DNA of 64,000 bases from Epiperipatus broadwayi (lineage: Eukaryota > Onychophora > Udeonychophora > Euonychophora > Peripatidae). Numbering within the stretch: position 1 is the first letter of the stretch; every line of letters begins with the position of its first letter. Location of the stretch: positions 1 through 64,000 of the forward strand of contig JAQFVV010013302.1 in the NCBI GenBank assembly GCA_028023455.1, given 5' to 3'. A program made the position numbers and the translations under genes. The notes under the pieces were generated by a model. It did not search any database. It was not told the origin of the DNA and was given only the letters and a program-made list of their open reading frames with translations. Below are positions 49,442 to 60,044 of the stretch, one piece after another.

Positions 49442-49892
49442 TGATGTATTAACAAACTCTACTTCTCTCTCTTTTCATTTTTCATATAAATAAAGATACA
49501 ATAAAAGACAAATGATCCCCAAGATGCATTTTGTGCTAAACCAGCACTCATCAATTGGACCAGGTCACCATTTTCCATATACAGTATATATCTTTATTAC
49601 ATGAAGTGTATTTATGTATGGCGATTTTTCACATTTTCTTTTTCAACCGCCAAACTTACTCCACTCACAACCTCGTTTTCATTCACTTTTGATAAACTTA
49701 ACTACGTTTATCATTAATCATTCATTAAACTAGAGTTTTTATCTAGCACAGTTATATGCTTTAATCCAAGTTAAAGATTAATATGTCTGATTTTCTACAT
49801 TCACACACACACGGCTTTTTCACCTTTCTTTTTTGGATGTGTATTATCATTATTGATGCATTAACAATCTCCACTTCCCTCTCTTTTCCTTT
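49442..49892. repeat. Degenerate direct repeat flanking a family B fragment
   Basis: GATGTATTAACAAACTC...CTCTCTTTTC at 49442-49490 recurs at about 49853-49892. Between them is a family B fragment plus unrelated A+T-rich DNA. Origin unclear. Confidence 0.45.
49517..49560 (-). ncRNA. Hammerhead ribozyme-like motif, family B fragment (decayed)
   Basis: Minus strand: CCAA, TTGATGA (C3 to U), stem II GTGCT-GGTTT-AGCAC, AAAA (G12 to A), ATGCAT as self-complementary stem III, C17, TTGG. The core is mutated. The value of this copy is that stem II has a full G-C closing pair and stem III is changed but still complementary, which supports the fold in the family ancestor. Confidence 0.65.
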
Positions 49893-51443
49893 TTTTGTTT
49901 AATAATAACTTAACTAAGAAAATATAAAATTATGCTGTTTGAAGTTCAGACTTCATATTTATTCACAGAAAGTGTTGCTGAATAAACATATTAAGTGAAC
50001 GTTATATATATATATCAACACAGCCTAATGTTACTACTAATGATAATAAATAAAAAATGAAAACCATATAACATTAAAATATAAGTAAGTAATAGTTAGT
50101 AAGGCTATAAAGCTCAAGAATGTATGATAATAAAATTTTATTAAAATTCACAACAAAAACAGGGTCTGTGATAGAATTTTAATATGTTATTTTATTAGTA
50201 TTTTAATGTTAGATGGTTTTATGTATATAAATAAATGTGTTTTTTTAGTATATGTGCTCATAATTTGAATATTTATATCATGAAGTTATACATAGTCCCT
50301 TTTTTGTAATTTAATCATTACTATTTTGAAAAAAAAAATTGTCATGTTATTAAAACATTCAAACAATTCTGGGTTCCATTCATAAACAAATCAACAATCA
50401 AAAACATTTATCTACTGGTATTTCTCAGTATAATTTTTTCCTGACTTTATACTTCAAAAACCTACAGTATTTTAATTGCCATATATATATTGAGATGCTT
50501 TCATAACAATTTTTCTGTAAATTATTGTGAAATTCATTTTAATAAAGTATTAAATTATATTTTTGTATTAGCCATTTAGTAAAATAATTGCAAGACAAAC
50601 AGAAAGATTATTATCTGATAACTATTATTAAATATAAGCTCAACTAAATTATTAAAATATTAATTTTAATTGCCTACATAAAGAATATAAAGTTCATTGC
50701 CATCATATGACACATATTTAGCAGTTTAATGTAGATGTGCATAGTTAATTTATATTTTAGTAGAATTTGAATCAGTATTTACATATTCTATGGTAAATTG
50801 TTCCATCTAGTAACTGTCAGTGCATTTTTTGCCAAATATTAAATGGCAATAGATAGTAATTAGATTCTACAATTAAATACATATTTGAATAGTTAACAAG
50901 CAAGCATAATAAGAATTATTTTTCATAAGTATTTATATGTAAAAATGGAACCATGTATGCATTATTTAGCATTACTATAGAATGGAAGACCCATCACCCA
51001 AGATTTCTTAATTGATTCCAAACTGGATATTTTTTTTAAAAAACAAATTCAATTTGGTCAATTGAAGAAACATTTTGCTCAACTTCCTAAGTGGATGTAG
51101 GAATATCACATGACCTTTTAAGTTCACTATCATTGCATTATGTCCTTCCAGACATCAATTTTATAACATTATACCATTTAAGTTAATAGCTCAAAATTTT
51201 TAAATAACAAAGGTTTTGAATGCAACCTAATTTCTAAGTCATGTGATTGTTTTAATAATTATCATGTTTTGGAAAAAGTCACTATATCTCCATTGCACTT
51301 TTTTTTGAGATTAATAAATTCCTATATATAAATTTTAATTTTTTAATGTTAAATTTTGTATTTGTCACTTCTCTTGCATGAAATTATAATAACTTATTTA
51401 TTAATATTTTGCTGTATTTAATAATGATCCACCTTTTATCAGT
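49893..51443. other. No gene recognised
   Basis: About 1.5 kb of A+T-rich DNA without supported features. Confidence 0.5.
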
Positions 51444-51456
51444 TTTTATAGTTTGA

Positions 51457-51793
51457 AAAATAGGCAAAACTCACTATACAGTACAGCCACTTTGTGGAAG
51501 CCAGAGTAATCAATGGATGCCAGAAGGTTTGTCCATAAAATCCCTATCTAGTGCCTACTCATCCAATATCCCCTTCTGGTTTGTGGCCTTCATCAATGAA
51601 AGGCTCCTCACTGATGAAGGCTACAAGCCAGAAACTAGTCTGGGGATATTGGAAGTAGGTACTATATAAGCCTTCTGACATCCATTGATTACTCTGGCTT
51701 GCACTGAGTGGCACTACTGTATGGAGAGTTTTCCCTGTTTTAATAACAGTTATGAGCAAGCCTAAGAAATGGTGATCATGTGATGTTTAGTGG
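51457..51793. repeat. Family A repeat (337 bp) with 13-bp duplication
   Basis: Exact duplications TTTTATAGTTTGA flank the copy (51444-51456 and 51794-51806). The right end is the shared terminus ATGTGATGTTTAGTGG. The left arm has a deletion in its minus-strand ribozyme; the right arm keeps an intact plus-strand one. Confidence 0.9.
51605..51646 (+). ncRNA. Hammerhead ribozyme, family A (all core bases present)
   Basis: TCCTCA (51605-51610), CTGATGA (51611-51617), A-GGC-TACAA-GCC-A (stem II), GAAA (51631-51634), CTAGT (stem III with A15.1), C17 at 51640, then TGGGGA (51641-51646) pairing with TCCTCA. Predicted cleavage is between 51640 and 51641 after GUC, the classical cleavage triplet. The A-A step at the base of stem II departs from the usual G-C. 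Confidence 0.8.
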
Positions 51794-51806
51794 TTTTATA
51801 GTTTGA

Positions 51807-52544
51807 CAGAATTTTCAAATTTTATTGTTTTTTTAACTTTCTACTGACTTTATGTAAATTTCAAAAATCATACTATTTCTATAAACTTCACCCCTTCATT
51901 ATTACATTAATCCTAATGATAAAATTTAAAACTGAAACATGTTTTTTAAAAAAAGTGTTCAATGGGTAAGCTAAAGCTTTTGTGGAAAAATAAAATTATT
52001 TCTAGGAAAGTAAGTAAAAAAATAAACATATTTTGTTTCTTTTCAAACATTTTATTATTATATTGATATGTAAAAATATGCAGGAAATATTTATATGAAT
52101 TGTAAACTGTTAGTTTTATCTTTCACAACAAAAGTGAAAATTATTTTAGTAGCAAATATTGACATCAAATGACTTATAAAATTATTTGTAATAATTCTTT
52201 TTTTAAATTTTTCTTTTAAATTGCATATCTGTAAATTTTCTGTTATGAAAAATATCAGTATTTAGACTGTGTTTCTGATAAATTTAAATAAAGCAGATTC
52301 TAAGTAGACCCTTGCAGAGAAGCAATGACTTCAATATTCTTTCATCAGGAAATAGGGAAAAAGAAGGTATTGTATTTACCAAGTTATTAAAATACCAGTT
52401 GGTGATGAATTACAGTTTACTTTGTTTAATTTATTGCTAGTAAATAAGAAACTAATGAAACATATCTCTAATGTTCAGTTCATATATTTTTATCATTGCA
52501 ATTGATAATATTATGTGATTTTTCATATAATAAATAAGCGTTAT
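51807..52544. other. No gene recognised
   Basis: A+T-rich DNA only. Confidence 0.5.
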
Positions 52545-52915
52545 ATATACAGCTCACAAATAAGCTCTTAATAAGCTTTGCAGAATATTCCCAACCCTAG
52601 ACTGGTTTCTGCTACTGGCTTCCTCAGTGAGGTTTCAGGATATTCAAGCATTAGATTAAAAATACCAGGACAAGCCCAGCTTTATCTAATGGATAACTAT
52701 TAAATAAAAATTTCTGAAATTTTCAGTCATTCATATGTTTTCCAATCCAGCTATCTAACTTAAATGGTCATATGGGACTGAACCAAGTTCAGATACACCA
52801 TATATTAATAACTTTAACAATATAAAATCACTAAATAATTAAGAGCTTATTTGTGAGCTCTATATATAAGCTTGTTAAATTAGGTCATATGAAATATGAT
52901 TTGATTTCTGAAATA
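52545..52915. repeat. Family C repeat, copy 2
   Basis: Matches 32058-32400, from TATATATACAGCTCACAAAT to the inverted end GAGCTCTATATATAAGC. It carries one hammerhead core on the minus strand. The terminal similarity GAGCTTATTTGTGAGCTC is inverted relative to the start. Confidence 0.75.
52584..52645 (-). ncRNA. Hammerhead ribozyme motif, family C (core intact)
   Basis: Minus strand: CTGAGGA (52627-52621), AGCCAGTAGCA, GAAA (52609-52606), ACCAGT, C17 at 52600. The 3' stem I strand is less well matched than at 32570-32630. Confidence 0.55.
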
Positions 52916-54481
52916 AATAAACATAAATGAACTGCATACTGATATATGCCATTCATGTAATGAGTAGACTGGCTTTTAATTCTGAATTTAAAATTGAATA
53001 CATGTTTTTTCTTCATAAATGCTATAAAAATAATAATAAGGGATAGGATAAATATAAATTAATGAGTATTCATAAATTTGTATACCAACATGAACAACAC
53101 ACACATATATATATATATATATATATTGTATATTTAATTAATTGTGATATTGTATTTACTTTATATATTTATATTTTAATTCTACCTATATTTTAATCTG
53201 CTTTATTTTTCTTCACTTTACTCATTCCATTGCTTTGTTTTATTATTATTTGTTTCACATTATTTTATTCACACTTTTTTTTTTATAATTCCAAAGAAGG
53301 ACTGCGGGATAGCGACGATCAGTTATATAAAAGTTAATAATAGAGTATTTAAAGAAAGGAATATGTTGGTATGTAATGTTCTCTCTTTTTGTATATATGA
53401 CATAACTAAGATATTGTTTAGGTTTTCTTGAAGACTAGATGAATGGGTGCAAGTCAATGTTTATTATATATATATATATATATATATAATATACATATAT
53501 ATGAATATATATATATATATATATATATATTCATAATAATGGCAGACAAAAATAAATTACAGTCATTTCCTGAAGGCTGTAAAATAACAGCTAGCAGTAA
53601 TAATTTAAACAGAGGTACTAAGCATCACTGAATTAAAGAGCTAAGCTATCATTTGATGATTGTGTTTTATTTATCCACTTAACCAAAGAAATTTGCATGA
53701 ATTGGTGTTTGATATTAAATAAAACATCGTCAGATTTTGTTAATATAACTAAAAAAATAATTGATGTGAAAAATAGAAACATCACCACCATCATTATTTT
53801 CAATCATTATTTATATACTGCAAGATAAAAGCCTCTCCAAGTTGAACCCAATTTTTCCAATTTATAGTCTCTCTTCTAAAAGCATCACACCAGCAATTTT
53901 TTTCATCTATTTATTTCACATGTTGTTTCTTTCTACATCTTTTACAATGTCTTGGGGAACAATTTCAAACTTTAACTATCCATCTATTTGCATCAAGGGC
54001 AAGTTTAAATTCATTAAAATTCATAAATTTTATTGGATTTATATTAGAATATACTACAAATGAATATTTGCAATTCCTTTCTAATGATACTTTTAATCAA
54101 ATTATTGATCATTGAGTTAGAATTCTGACACATATTATTGGCAATCTTATTCAGTATCAGTAGAACTTTTTAAAGATACTATTTTATAGATCAAGATTTT
54201 GTAAAAGTGACCAACCTTACTACTAGATCTGTTTCTCTATGGTCTTTTTCTATTTTTCTTTTCTGGTATCATCCAATGATTTTATAAGTTACATAGTAAA
54301 TTCTGAATCTTTGGTAGACAAAAACTGATTATAAAAGACACTTTTAGTTTTATTGAAACATGGAATAAAATGCTTTTGATATACATAAGGACTAGGCTTT
54401 CTGGAAATCTGTTAGTTATTATGAGGTTGTTAAACTTATCATAGCAAATAAAAACTTCCTTAAATTCCATATTGAATCAGG
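52916..54481. other. No gene recognised
   Basis: Contains (TA)n microsatellites at 53104-53126 and 53464-53531. Short open frames, including one that runs through the microsatellite, are accidental. Confidence 0.55.
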
Positions 54482-54491
54482 ATAATTTTCA

Positions 54492-54731
54492 CCTCAATAA
54501 ACATCACATGATCACCATTTCCTATGCTTGCTTGTAACTGTTATTAAAGCAGGCAAAACTCTCTATATGTATTACCACTCACTGATGAAGGCCAGAAGCC
54601 AGAAACTAGTCTGGGGATATTGGATGAGTAGGCACTAGATGGGGATTTTATGCACAAGCCTTTTGACATCCATTGATTACTCTGGCTTGCACTGAGTGAC
54701 GTTACTGTATGGAGAGTTTTTTCCTGTTTTA
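54492..54731 (+). repeat. Family A repeat (240 bp), deleted copy, 10-bp duplication
   Basis: Flanked by ATAATTTTCA (54482-54491 and 54732-54741). Its left end is the complement of the shared family A terminus (AAACATCACATGATCACC). One arm is mostly deleted. Confidence 0.85.
54576..54617 (+). ncRNA. Hammerhead ribozyme motif, family A (core intact, weak stem I)
   Basis: CTGATGA (54582-54588), A-GGC-CAGAA-GCC-A, GAAA (54602-54605), CTAGT, C17 at 54611, TGGGGA. The upstream stem I strand is CACTCA because of the arm deletion, so only four pairs form. Confidence 0.6.
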
Positions 54732-54741
54732 ATAATTTTCA

Positions 54742-55735
54742 ACTATAGGAATGTGAATTTCAAGAGTGATTAGACATAATTTGCATTATTTATAGGATAA
54801 AGGATTTGAAATCATTAGTTCAGCAGATAATGGTAGACTATATTTTATCAAAACAAAACATAAATAAGAGTTGTTTATGTTCTTCTTTGCTATATATATC
54901 ATAAAGTGTACGTTGTTAAATCCATTCATTCTAAAAGTTGATAACCAACTTGATTATCATTTACATCTTGCCAAAGGCAAGTATGAGAATTGAAATCTTC
55001 AATAAATACAAAAAGTGTACAAAAATCTGGAAGAGGGGAAGAAAGCCAATTTGTAATGATCAGGTTTGTAAATATTTTGTACATAAAAATTATCTAAGTA
55101 GTAATTGCAGTATCATTTGATTTATATTCAAAGGAAATTATTTGCTTTACAAAATAGTTTGAGACAAAAGAAGTCAATGCATAATCAATGTAAAATCAGG
55201 AATTCTTTGGAGATATGTGTTGACCAATTAATTTGTAGAGGATCTCCATTTCTAATTTTGATATACCTTCAATAAAAAGTTGAAATAAGTTTATTCTGTT
55301 TCCTAAGTGAGAGAAGATAATCATTACTGGCACATGAGATGCTCCATAAATGCGGAGATCATTTAGCTATTTTTTTTATTTTAAAAGCTTGAGATCCTCA
55401 TATCTAAATCTTGGCATGACTATCATCCATAATAGGACTGTTTATGTTAATAGTTTTATGATATCTTATATAATTTTCTATCTTTAATCAGATACTCATA
55501 ATGTTGAAGTCTGATTTCCATGTGAATATGTTCACACATGCTAATGTCTATTTCTTACAGAGTTAACTGTGGAAAGACTGTCATTCAATCACTCCAAAAA
55601 AAAAGAATAATAATGTTATTATTAGCTATTTATATTATGTCTATTTTTGTAAAATTCTGTAAGTTTAGTAAAATAAGTTACTGTACTTAGTTTGCTTTCT
55701 TTTGAAGAATTTTAGACTAAATAATAAAACAAACG
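54742..55735. other. No gene recognised
   Basis: A+T-rich DNA without supported features. Confidence 0.5.
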
Positions 55736-56040
55736 TTCTGAAAAAAATGACACCAAATGGAAGGTAAAAGAAGCATGCTATATAGCAAGCGATCCAACAT
55801 CAATCAATAGACGAGAAGCATGTTTTTCTCTCATACAAAAATGGTATCTTTAATCACTGTACATTAATTTGCATATATTTGCATATTACATCCGTATAGT
55901 TCTCCACACTTTAGTAGCTACGATTATGGGAGCACAAAGCCTCCCAAAAGTGCTCAGATCATTAAATTGCAGAGTATTATTTGTTTTTACTAACTTCATT
56001 ATCTGTGCACCAAGACATATATATTTTAGAGATTTAATAA
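55736..56040 (+). mobile_element. 5'-truncated tail of a second, divergent PLE
   Basis: Encodes NDTKWKVKEACYIASDPTSI and NRREACFSLIQKW up to a stop near 55852, homologous to the GIY-YIG C-terminus of the PLE at 40258 but clearly diverged. The 3' region keeps paired ATTTGCATA motifs, the stem-loop at 55928 and CTTCATTATCTGTGCACC. A second PLE lineage, or an old copy, in the same genome. Confidence 0.85.
55928..55945 (+). ncRNA. Conserved PLE 3' stem-loop (divergent copy)
   Basis: GGGAG-CACAAAGC-CTCCC followed by AAAAGTGCTC. Relative to the other PLE copies the last stem pair is swapped (C-G to G-C), so pairing is conserved while sequence is not. Confidence 0.55.
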
Positions 56041-56734
56041 ATTTCCTGGTTAACAAATTCCCTACTCATTCAAGCCTAACTCCTATTCTTATTTGAAAGA
56101 CCCTAGTAGCAATTTTGGGCATATTGGCAACATTTTATTTTTACAATTAAACTTTACTCTATGTGATATTTTGATAAGCTTTAGAGTATTTATTGCAAAT
56201 ATAAGTTTACAAATAAGATATTTTAAAACATAATATTTAAACTTTGCAAAATAGAAAAATAAAATACTAAATTAAATATGTAATGCTAACAATGATTTTG
56301 CCATTTTGGGATCATAATCTTTGCCTATTCATAAAAGTTATTAAATAAAATAATTCTAATTTGAATTCCATTTCAAAAATGGAACATAAAACAATGAAAG
56401 TATATTTTAAAATTAAAAATTATATGTATTATTTTTAAAATTTCTTCACTGGCATTTACAAAAACTCTCTTTTTAAAAGTAATAACTTCCTCTTTATTAT
56501 AACTATAGTTTTAACAACTTGATTTTATAAAAACAAACATTTTCAAATAAAATTTAATTACAATTACATATTTTTTAATTTAAAATATATATTTTGCATG
56601 CTATATAAATAATTTACTGAAATTACAATTTTTCTTTTTGAAATACTAAAAGAAAAAACACAGATTCAAAGAATGAGCCCAAATTGTCTACCAATCAGTG
56701 GTATTGTTTGTTTCTTTGTGATATGATAGAACCA
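56041..56734. other. No gene recognised
   Basis: A+T-rich DNA only. Confidence 0.5.
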
Positions 56735-56745
56735 AGGCTTCTTTT

Positions 56746-56831
56746 TTTATATGTCAAATGCATTGACCAGGAAGCGAACCTGAGCCAGCTACTTGTAAGG
56801 CAGCTATGCTAACTGCTAGGCCACCAACACT
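56746..56831 (-). repeat. tRNA-derived SINE, copy 3, with 11-bp duplication
   Basis: Flanked by AGGCTTCTTTT (56735-56745 and 56832-56842). Minus-strand head TGGTGGCCTAGCAGTTAGC, B-box GGTTCGCTTCC and tail TTTGACATATAAAA. At 86 bp this defines the full element: a tRNA-like head plus a very short tail. Confidence 0.85.
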
Positions 56832-56842
56832 AGGCTTCTTTT

Positions 56843-57984
56843 GAATATGGAAATTCATATATTTGCACACTATCTGTACAATACTGACATCTTTAGATTT
56901 TTTTTTAAAGTAATAATTTTAGTTACAATTTCTATCACAAAAAAAAAAATGAACTGGCAAACTAACAATATAGATAACTGGAAAATAATGAAGAAAAGCC
57001 AAAACATTGGCAGCTTCATGTAACACCTCAAAACATGTCAAAGTGAATGACGTAGTGGTTAACTGTAATGTAATTTGTTAAAAAGAGTATTTTTTTCAAG
57101 AATTATTTTATAAGTAATAGCAAAAATTTTCAGAAATATCAAAATGCATAAAAGTTGAATTTTAATTTATACACACGTCTAGATAAAATATTGTTACTAA
57201 AATAAGTTAATTTCAATATTTTATTAATATTTTTTTTTAAAAAAAATTTGCTTTCTGTTTGAAAATAGAATTGATGTGATAACCCATATTGAAGTAATTA
57301 TTATCATAACAATTTCCATATTTGTTTTAGATAAAAGTTCTTGCTTTGGAGAAGAGAAAACCTCTATAACACTTAATACCATTTACTTTTCTCTGGAAAA
57401 GATTAATGCCCTTGAGTCTATATATCCACAATAAGTGAGAGCTTATTATGCTATTACTGTTAATTTATATTGTTTTTTAAATATGAAATAAAAATAATGG
57501 AATTTCACAGCACTAAAATATTGCTGTGCTTTAATATACTTAAAACAATGTATTTTAAATTTTGTGCTTTTATTGTTATATTTTGGTGTAATTATAAAAA
57601 CAATCATTTAATATTCCATGTATTATTTGATAGGATGACTCATGCTTATCCAGAATTTATTTGAAAGAATTTTGTTTATTAATTATTATATATTGATATT
57701 CTATTTTAAAGTGTTATTGTTGTTGTTTACATTTGTGTTTTAAACTCAAATATGCATGTACTTCTATTTGCATATCCTATTTCATAGTAAACTATTAGTT
57801 AAATTTCACATAACATTTTTTTTATTTTAAAAGTTGCAGATTTTTAGGATGATGTTTTATGTACTTTTTCTATTCAAAATGGAATCCAAACTTGATTCCA
57901 TTCTTACTAATTTTATATTTCTTCTCCTTTACTTTCTTTGCATTTCTTTATATATTCATATATATTGCTTATAATAACTTCTCT
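56843..57984. other. No gene recognised
   Basis: A+T-rich DNA. Frames at 56841-57023, 57470-57664 and 57859-58098 lack similarity and are judged accidental. Confidence 0.5.
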
Positions 57985-58206
57985 CGTATACACTTTAATG
58001 CTAATAATTTTTTAATAAAACTTCTTTATTTTCCTGACAGTTTCGATTGTCCAGCAGTCTTCATCAGAGCTTCTCAAATTTCCTCTACCTTTTTTTAAAG
58101 GTAGAGGAAATTTGAAAAGCTCTGATGAAAACTGCTGGACAGTAGAATCTGTCAGAAAAATAAAAAAGTTTTATTAAAAAAATTGTTTGCATTAAAGTGT
58201 ATATAA
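57985..58206. repeat. Family D fold-back repeat
   Basis: Arms about 57985-58088 and 58095-58206 are inverted around ACCTTTTTTTAAAGGT. Each arm has a hammerhead-like core and the flank TTTGCATTAAAGTGTATA (inverted on the left). Confidence 0.8.
58033..58070 (-). ncRNA. Hammerhead ribozyme-like motif, family D (core intact)
   Basis: Minus strand: CTGATGA (58067-58061), stem II GACTG-CTGGA-CAATC preceded by one unpaired A, GAAA (58044-58041), CTGT as minimal stem III, C17 at 58036. Stem I is poor (two clear pairs only). The right-arm copy (58122-58148) has GAAT for GAAA. Confidence 0.55.
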
Positions 58207-58531
58207 GAGATCTTATTAATTTTATTTAAATGCATTGAGATGTTGCTCAAAATTTCTATTATGATTAGATATCATTTAATGAATAATTTTGTTTAAAGTG
58301 ATAGTTATCAAATTATTTAGGTACAATTATAGTTTGATATTTAATTTTGGAAAATATATTACTTTGTTTCATCAAAAAAAAAAATTATTTCTTACTTGTT
58401 AAATCTATATATTTGATTTTTTTGCCCTAAATGTCTTAATTATTAATTCTAGTGATGATGAATTAAATGTTTGGCAGTAAGATCCTTGTATTGGTTAAAT
58501 CTAGTTCTGAAACCTATTTATTATTTATGAG
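58207..58531. other. No gene recognised
   Basis: A+T-rich spacer. Confidence 0.5.
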
Positions 58532-58545
58532 TAGTATTTCCATTA

Positions 58546-58633
58546 AACATCACATGACCACTTCCTCTTATGCTTGTATATAATTGTTGTTAAAACAGGC
58601 AAAACTCACTATATATATTTTGCCACACACAGC
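58546..58633 (-). repeat. Family A terminal fragment (88 bp) with 14-bp duplication
   Basis: Only the shared terminal part is present (AACATCACATGACC...AACAGGCAAAACTC...CCACACACAGC), yet it has perfect duplications TAGTATTTCCATTA (58532-58545 and 58634-58647). It therefore inserted as this short piece. That is what incomplete reverse transcription from the shared (3') end would give. Confidence 0.9.
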
Positions 58634-58647
58634 TAGTATTTCCATTA

Positions 58648-59637
58648 CAATATATTATTAGAAAGATATCTCTGCATAAATTATATTATATATATATTTT
58701 ATTAATTAATAAAGTTTTATTTTATACGTTGTTGAACTATACTTAATAATTTATATTTAATGTAGAGAGATTAATGTCTCAGATGCAATAAAAATTTCTT
58801 TAAATCTCAACTTAGACCACACCTCCATTACATCAAGAAGTACTTTTTGGTTCCATTGAGTATCAACTTTAAATCACTCCTTGTGACTTATCTTTAGCAC
58901 TATTTTGCATTTTTATGTTCATTTGACGATAAAAATTGAAACCAAAGTAAATATGGATTTATTAGTTTAAAACAAATCTGGAAATGTCAAAATCCACAGA
59001 GAAATATTACAAACAAGCTGGCATAACCTTAGAATATAACTGATTGATAAATTCTTTGATCTTGGAGATGTAAACAAATTTATGCATTCCTTTTTAATTG
59101 TTGTTAATAATGAGCGAACAAATTGTGTATTTTCTACAATTTATTTAAATATTTATGATTATTTAAAAAATATTTGTGTAATAATTATTTAAAAAGAAAT
59201 ATTTTCATGTTTGTACTTAGATTTTTTGAAATATATGTTTTATTTTTTAAAATATAAGCTAAGAAATTCTACTAATGTTAAAAAAAACTACAATTACTAT
59301 ATTCTGACAAACACTGTAGCAGAAAACATTTGTGATATTTTAATAATTATAAATGTAAATTTAAATTTTAGTACAGAATTTCATAACTTTATTATGATTT
59401 AACAATATTTCATCCATGTTTTAAAAATGAAGTTTAATCAATAGATATTTTGTTAATTTATTTTTTTATTATCTTTTCTATAATTACTCAATAAGAAAAT
59501 ACTTACTGCTCTCATAAATTCAAATATGGATTTTTAAGAATGTTTTTTTTTTTATTTATAAACTTACATTCCTAATAAACCAAGGACAATTTTTTAATTC
59601 ATAATATAGAATATGTTCACATTTTTGTTAAAGTAGC
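58648..59637. other. No gene recognised
   Basis: A+T-rich DNA without supported features. Confidence 0.5.
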
Positions 59638-59856
59638 CACTAGAGCAGCAGATACCAATCTTTTTTCTCTCACATACCCCTTGATTAGGGTTTTCCCACT
59701 CATGTATCCATTGATTTAAATTTCCCTTCTCTTCATTACCCCTACCTATATTCCTCAAGAAAGTTTGTATTTTTTTTCTAACTTTTTAGGTTCACTAATT
59801 AATCAAATGAGTCAAGTTAACATAATAACATTTATTGACTATTATTTTTTATTTTA

Positions 59857-59962
59857 AAACTGGCAAAACTCTCCATACAGTAGTGCCACTTGGTGGAGAG
59901 TTTTGCCTGTTTTAATAACAGTAATGAGTAAGCATAAGAAATGGTGATCATGTGATATTTTT
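59857..59962 (+). repeat. Family A terminal fragment nested in the hAT element
   Basis: GGCAAAACTCTCCATACAG...GGAGAGTTTTGCC hairpin followed by AACAGTAATGAGTAAGC and the shared terminus GATCATGTGATA. No ribozyme. It inserted after the hAT element. Duplication not clear. Confidence 0.7.
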
Positions 59963-60044
59963 GATTGTACATTTAATATCCCATTTTTTAATTAAATCAA
60001 TAGGATTCTTAACAATTTGAATATGATTCTTAAACTTGTTTAAT

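Noticed and set aside
53443-53631. 62-codon frame of Tyr/Ile repeats
   Set aside because: It is a translation of the (TA)n microsatellite.
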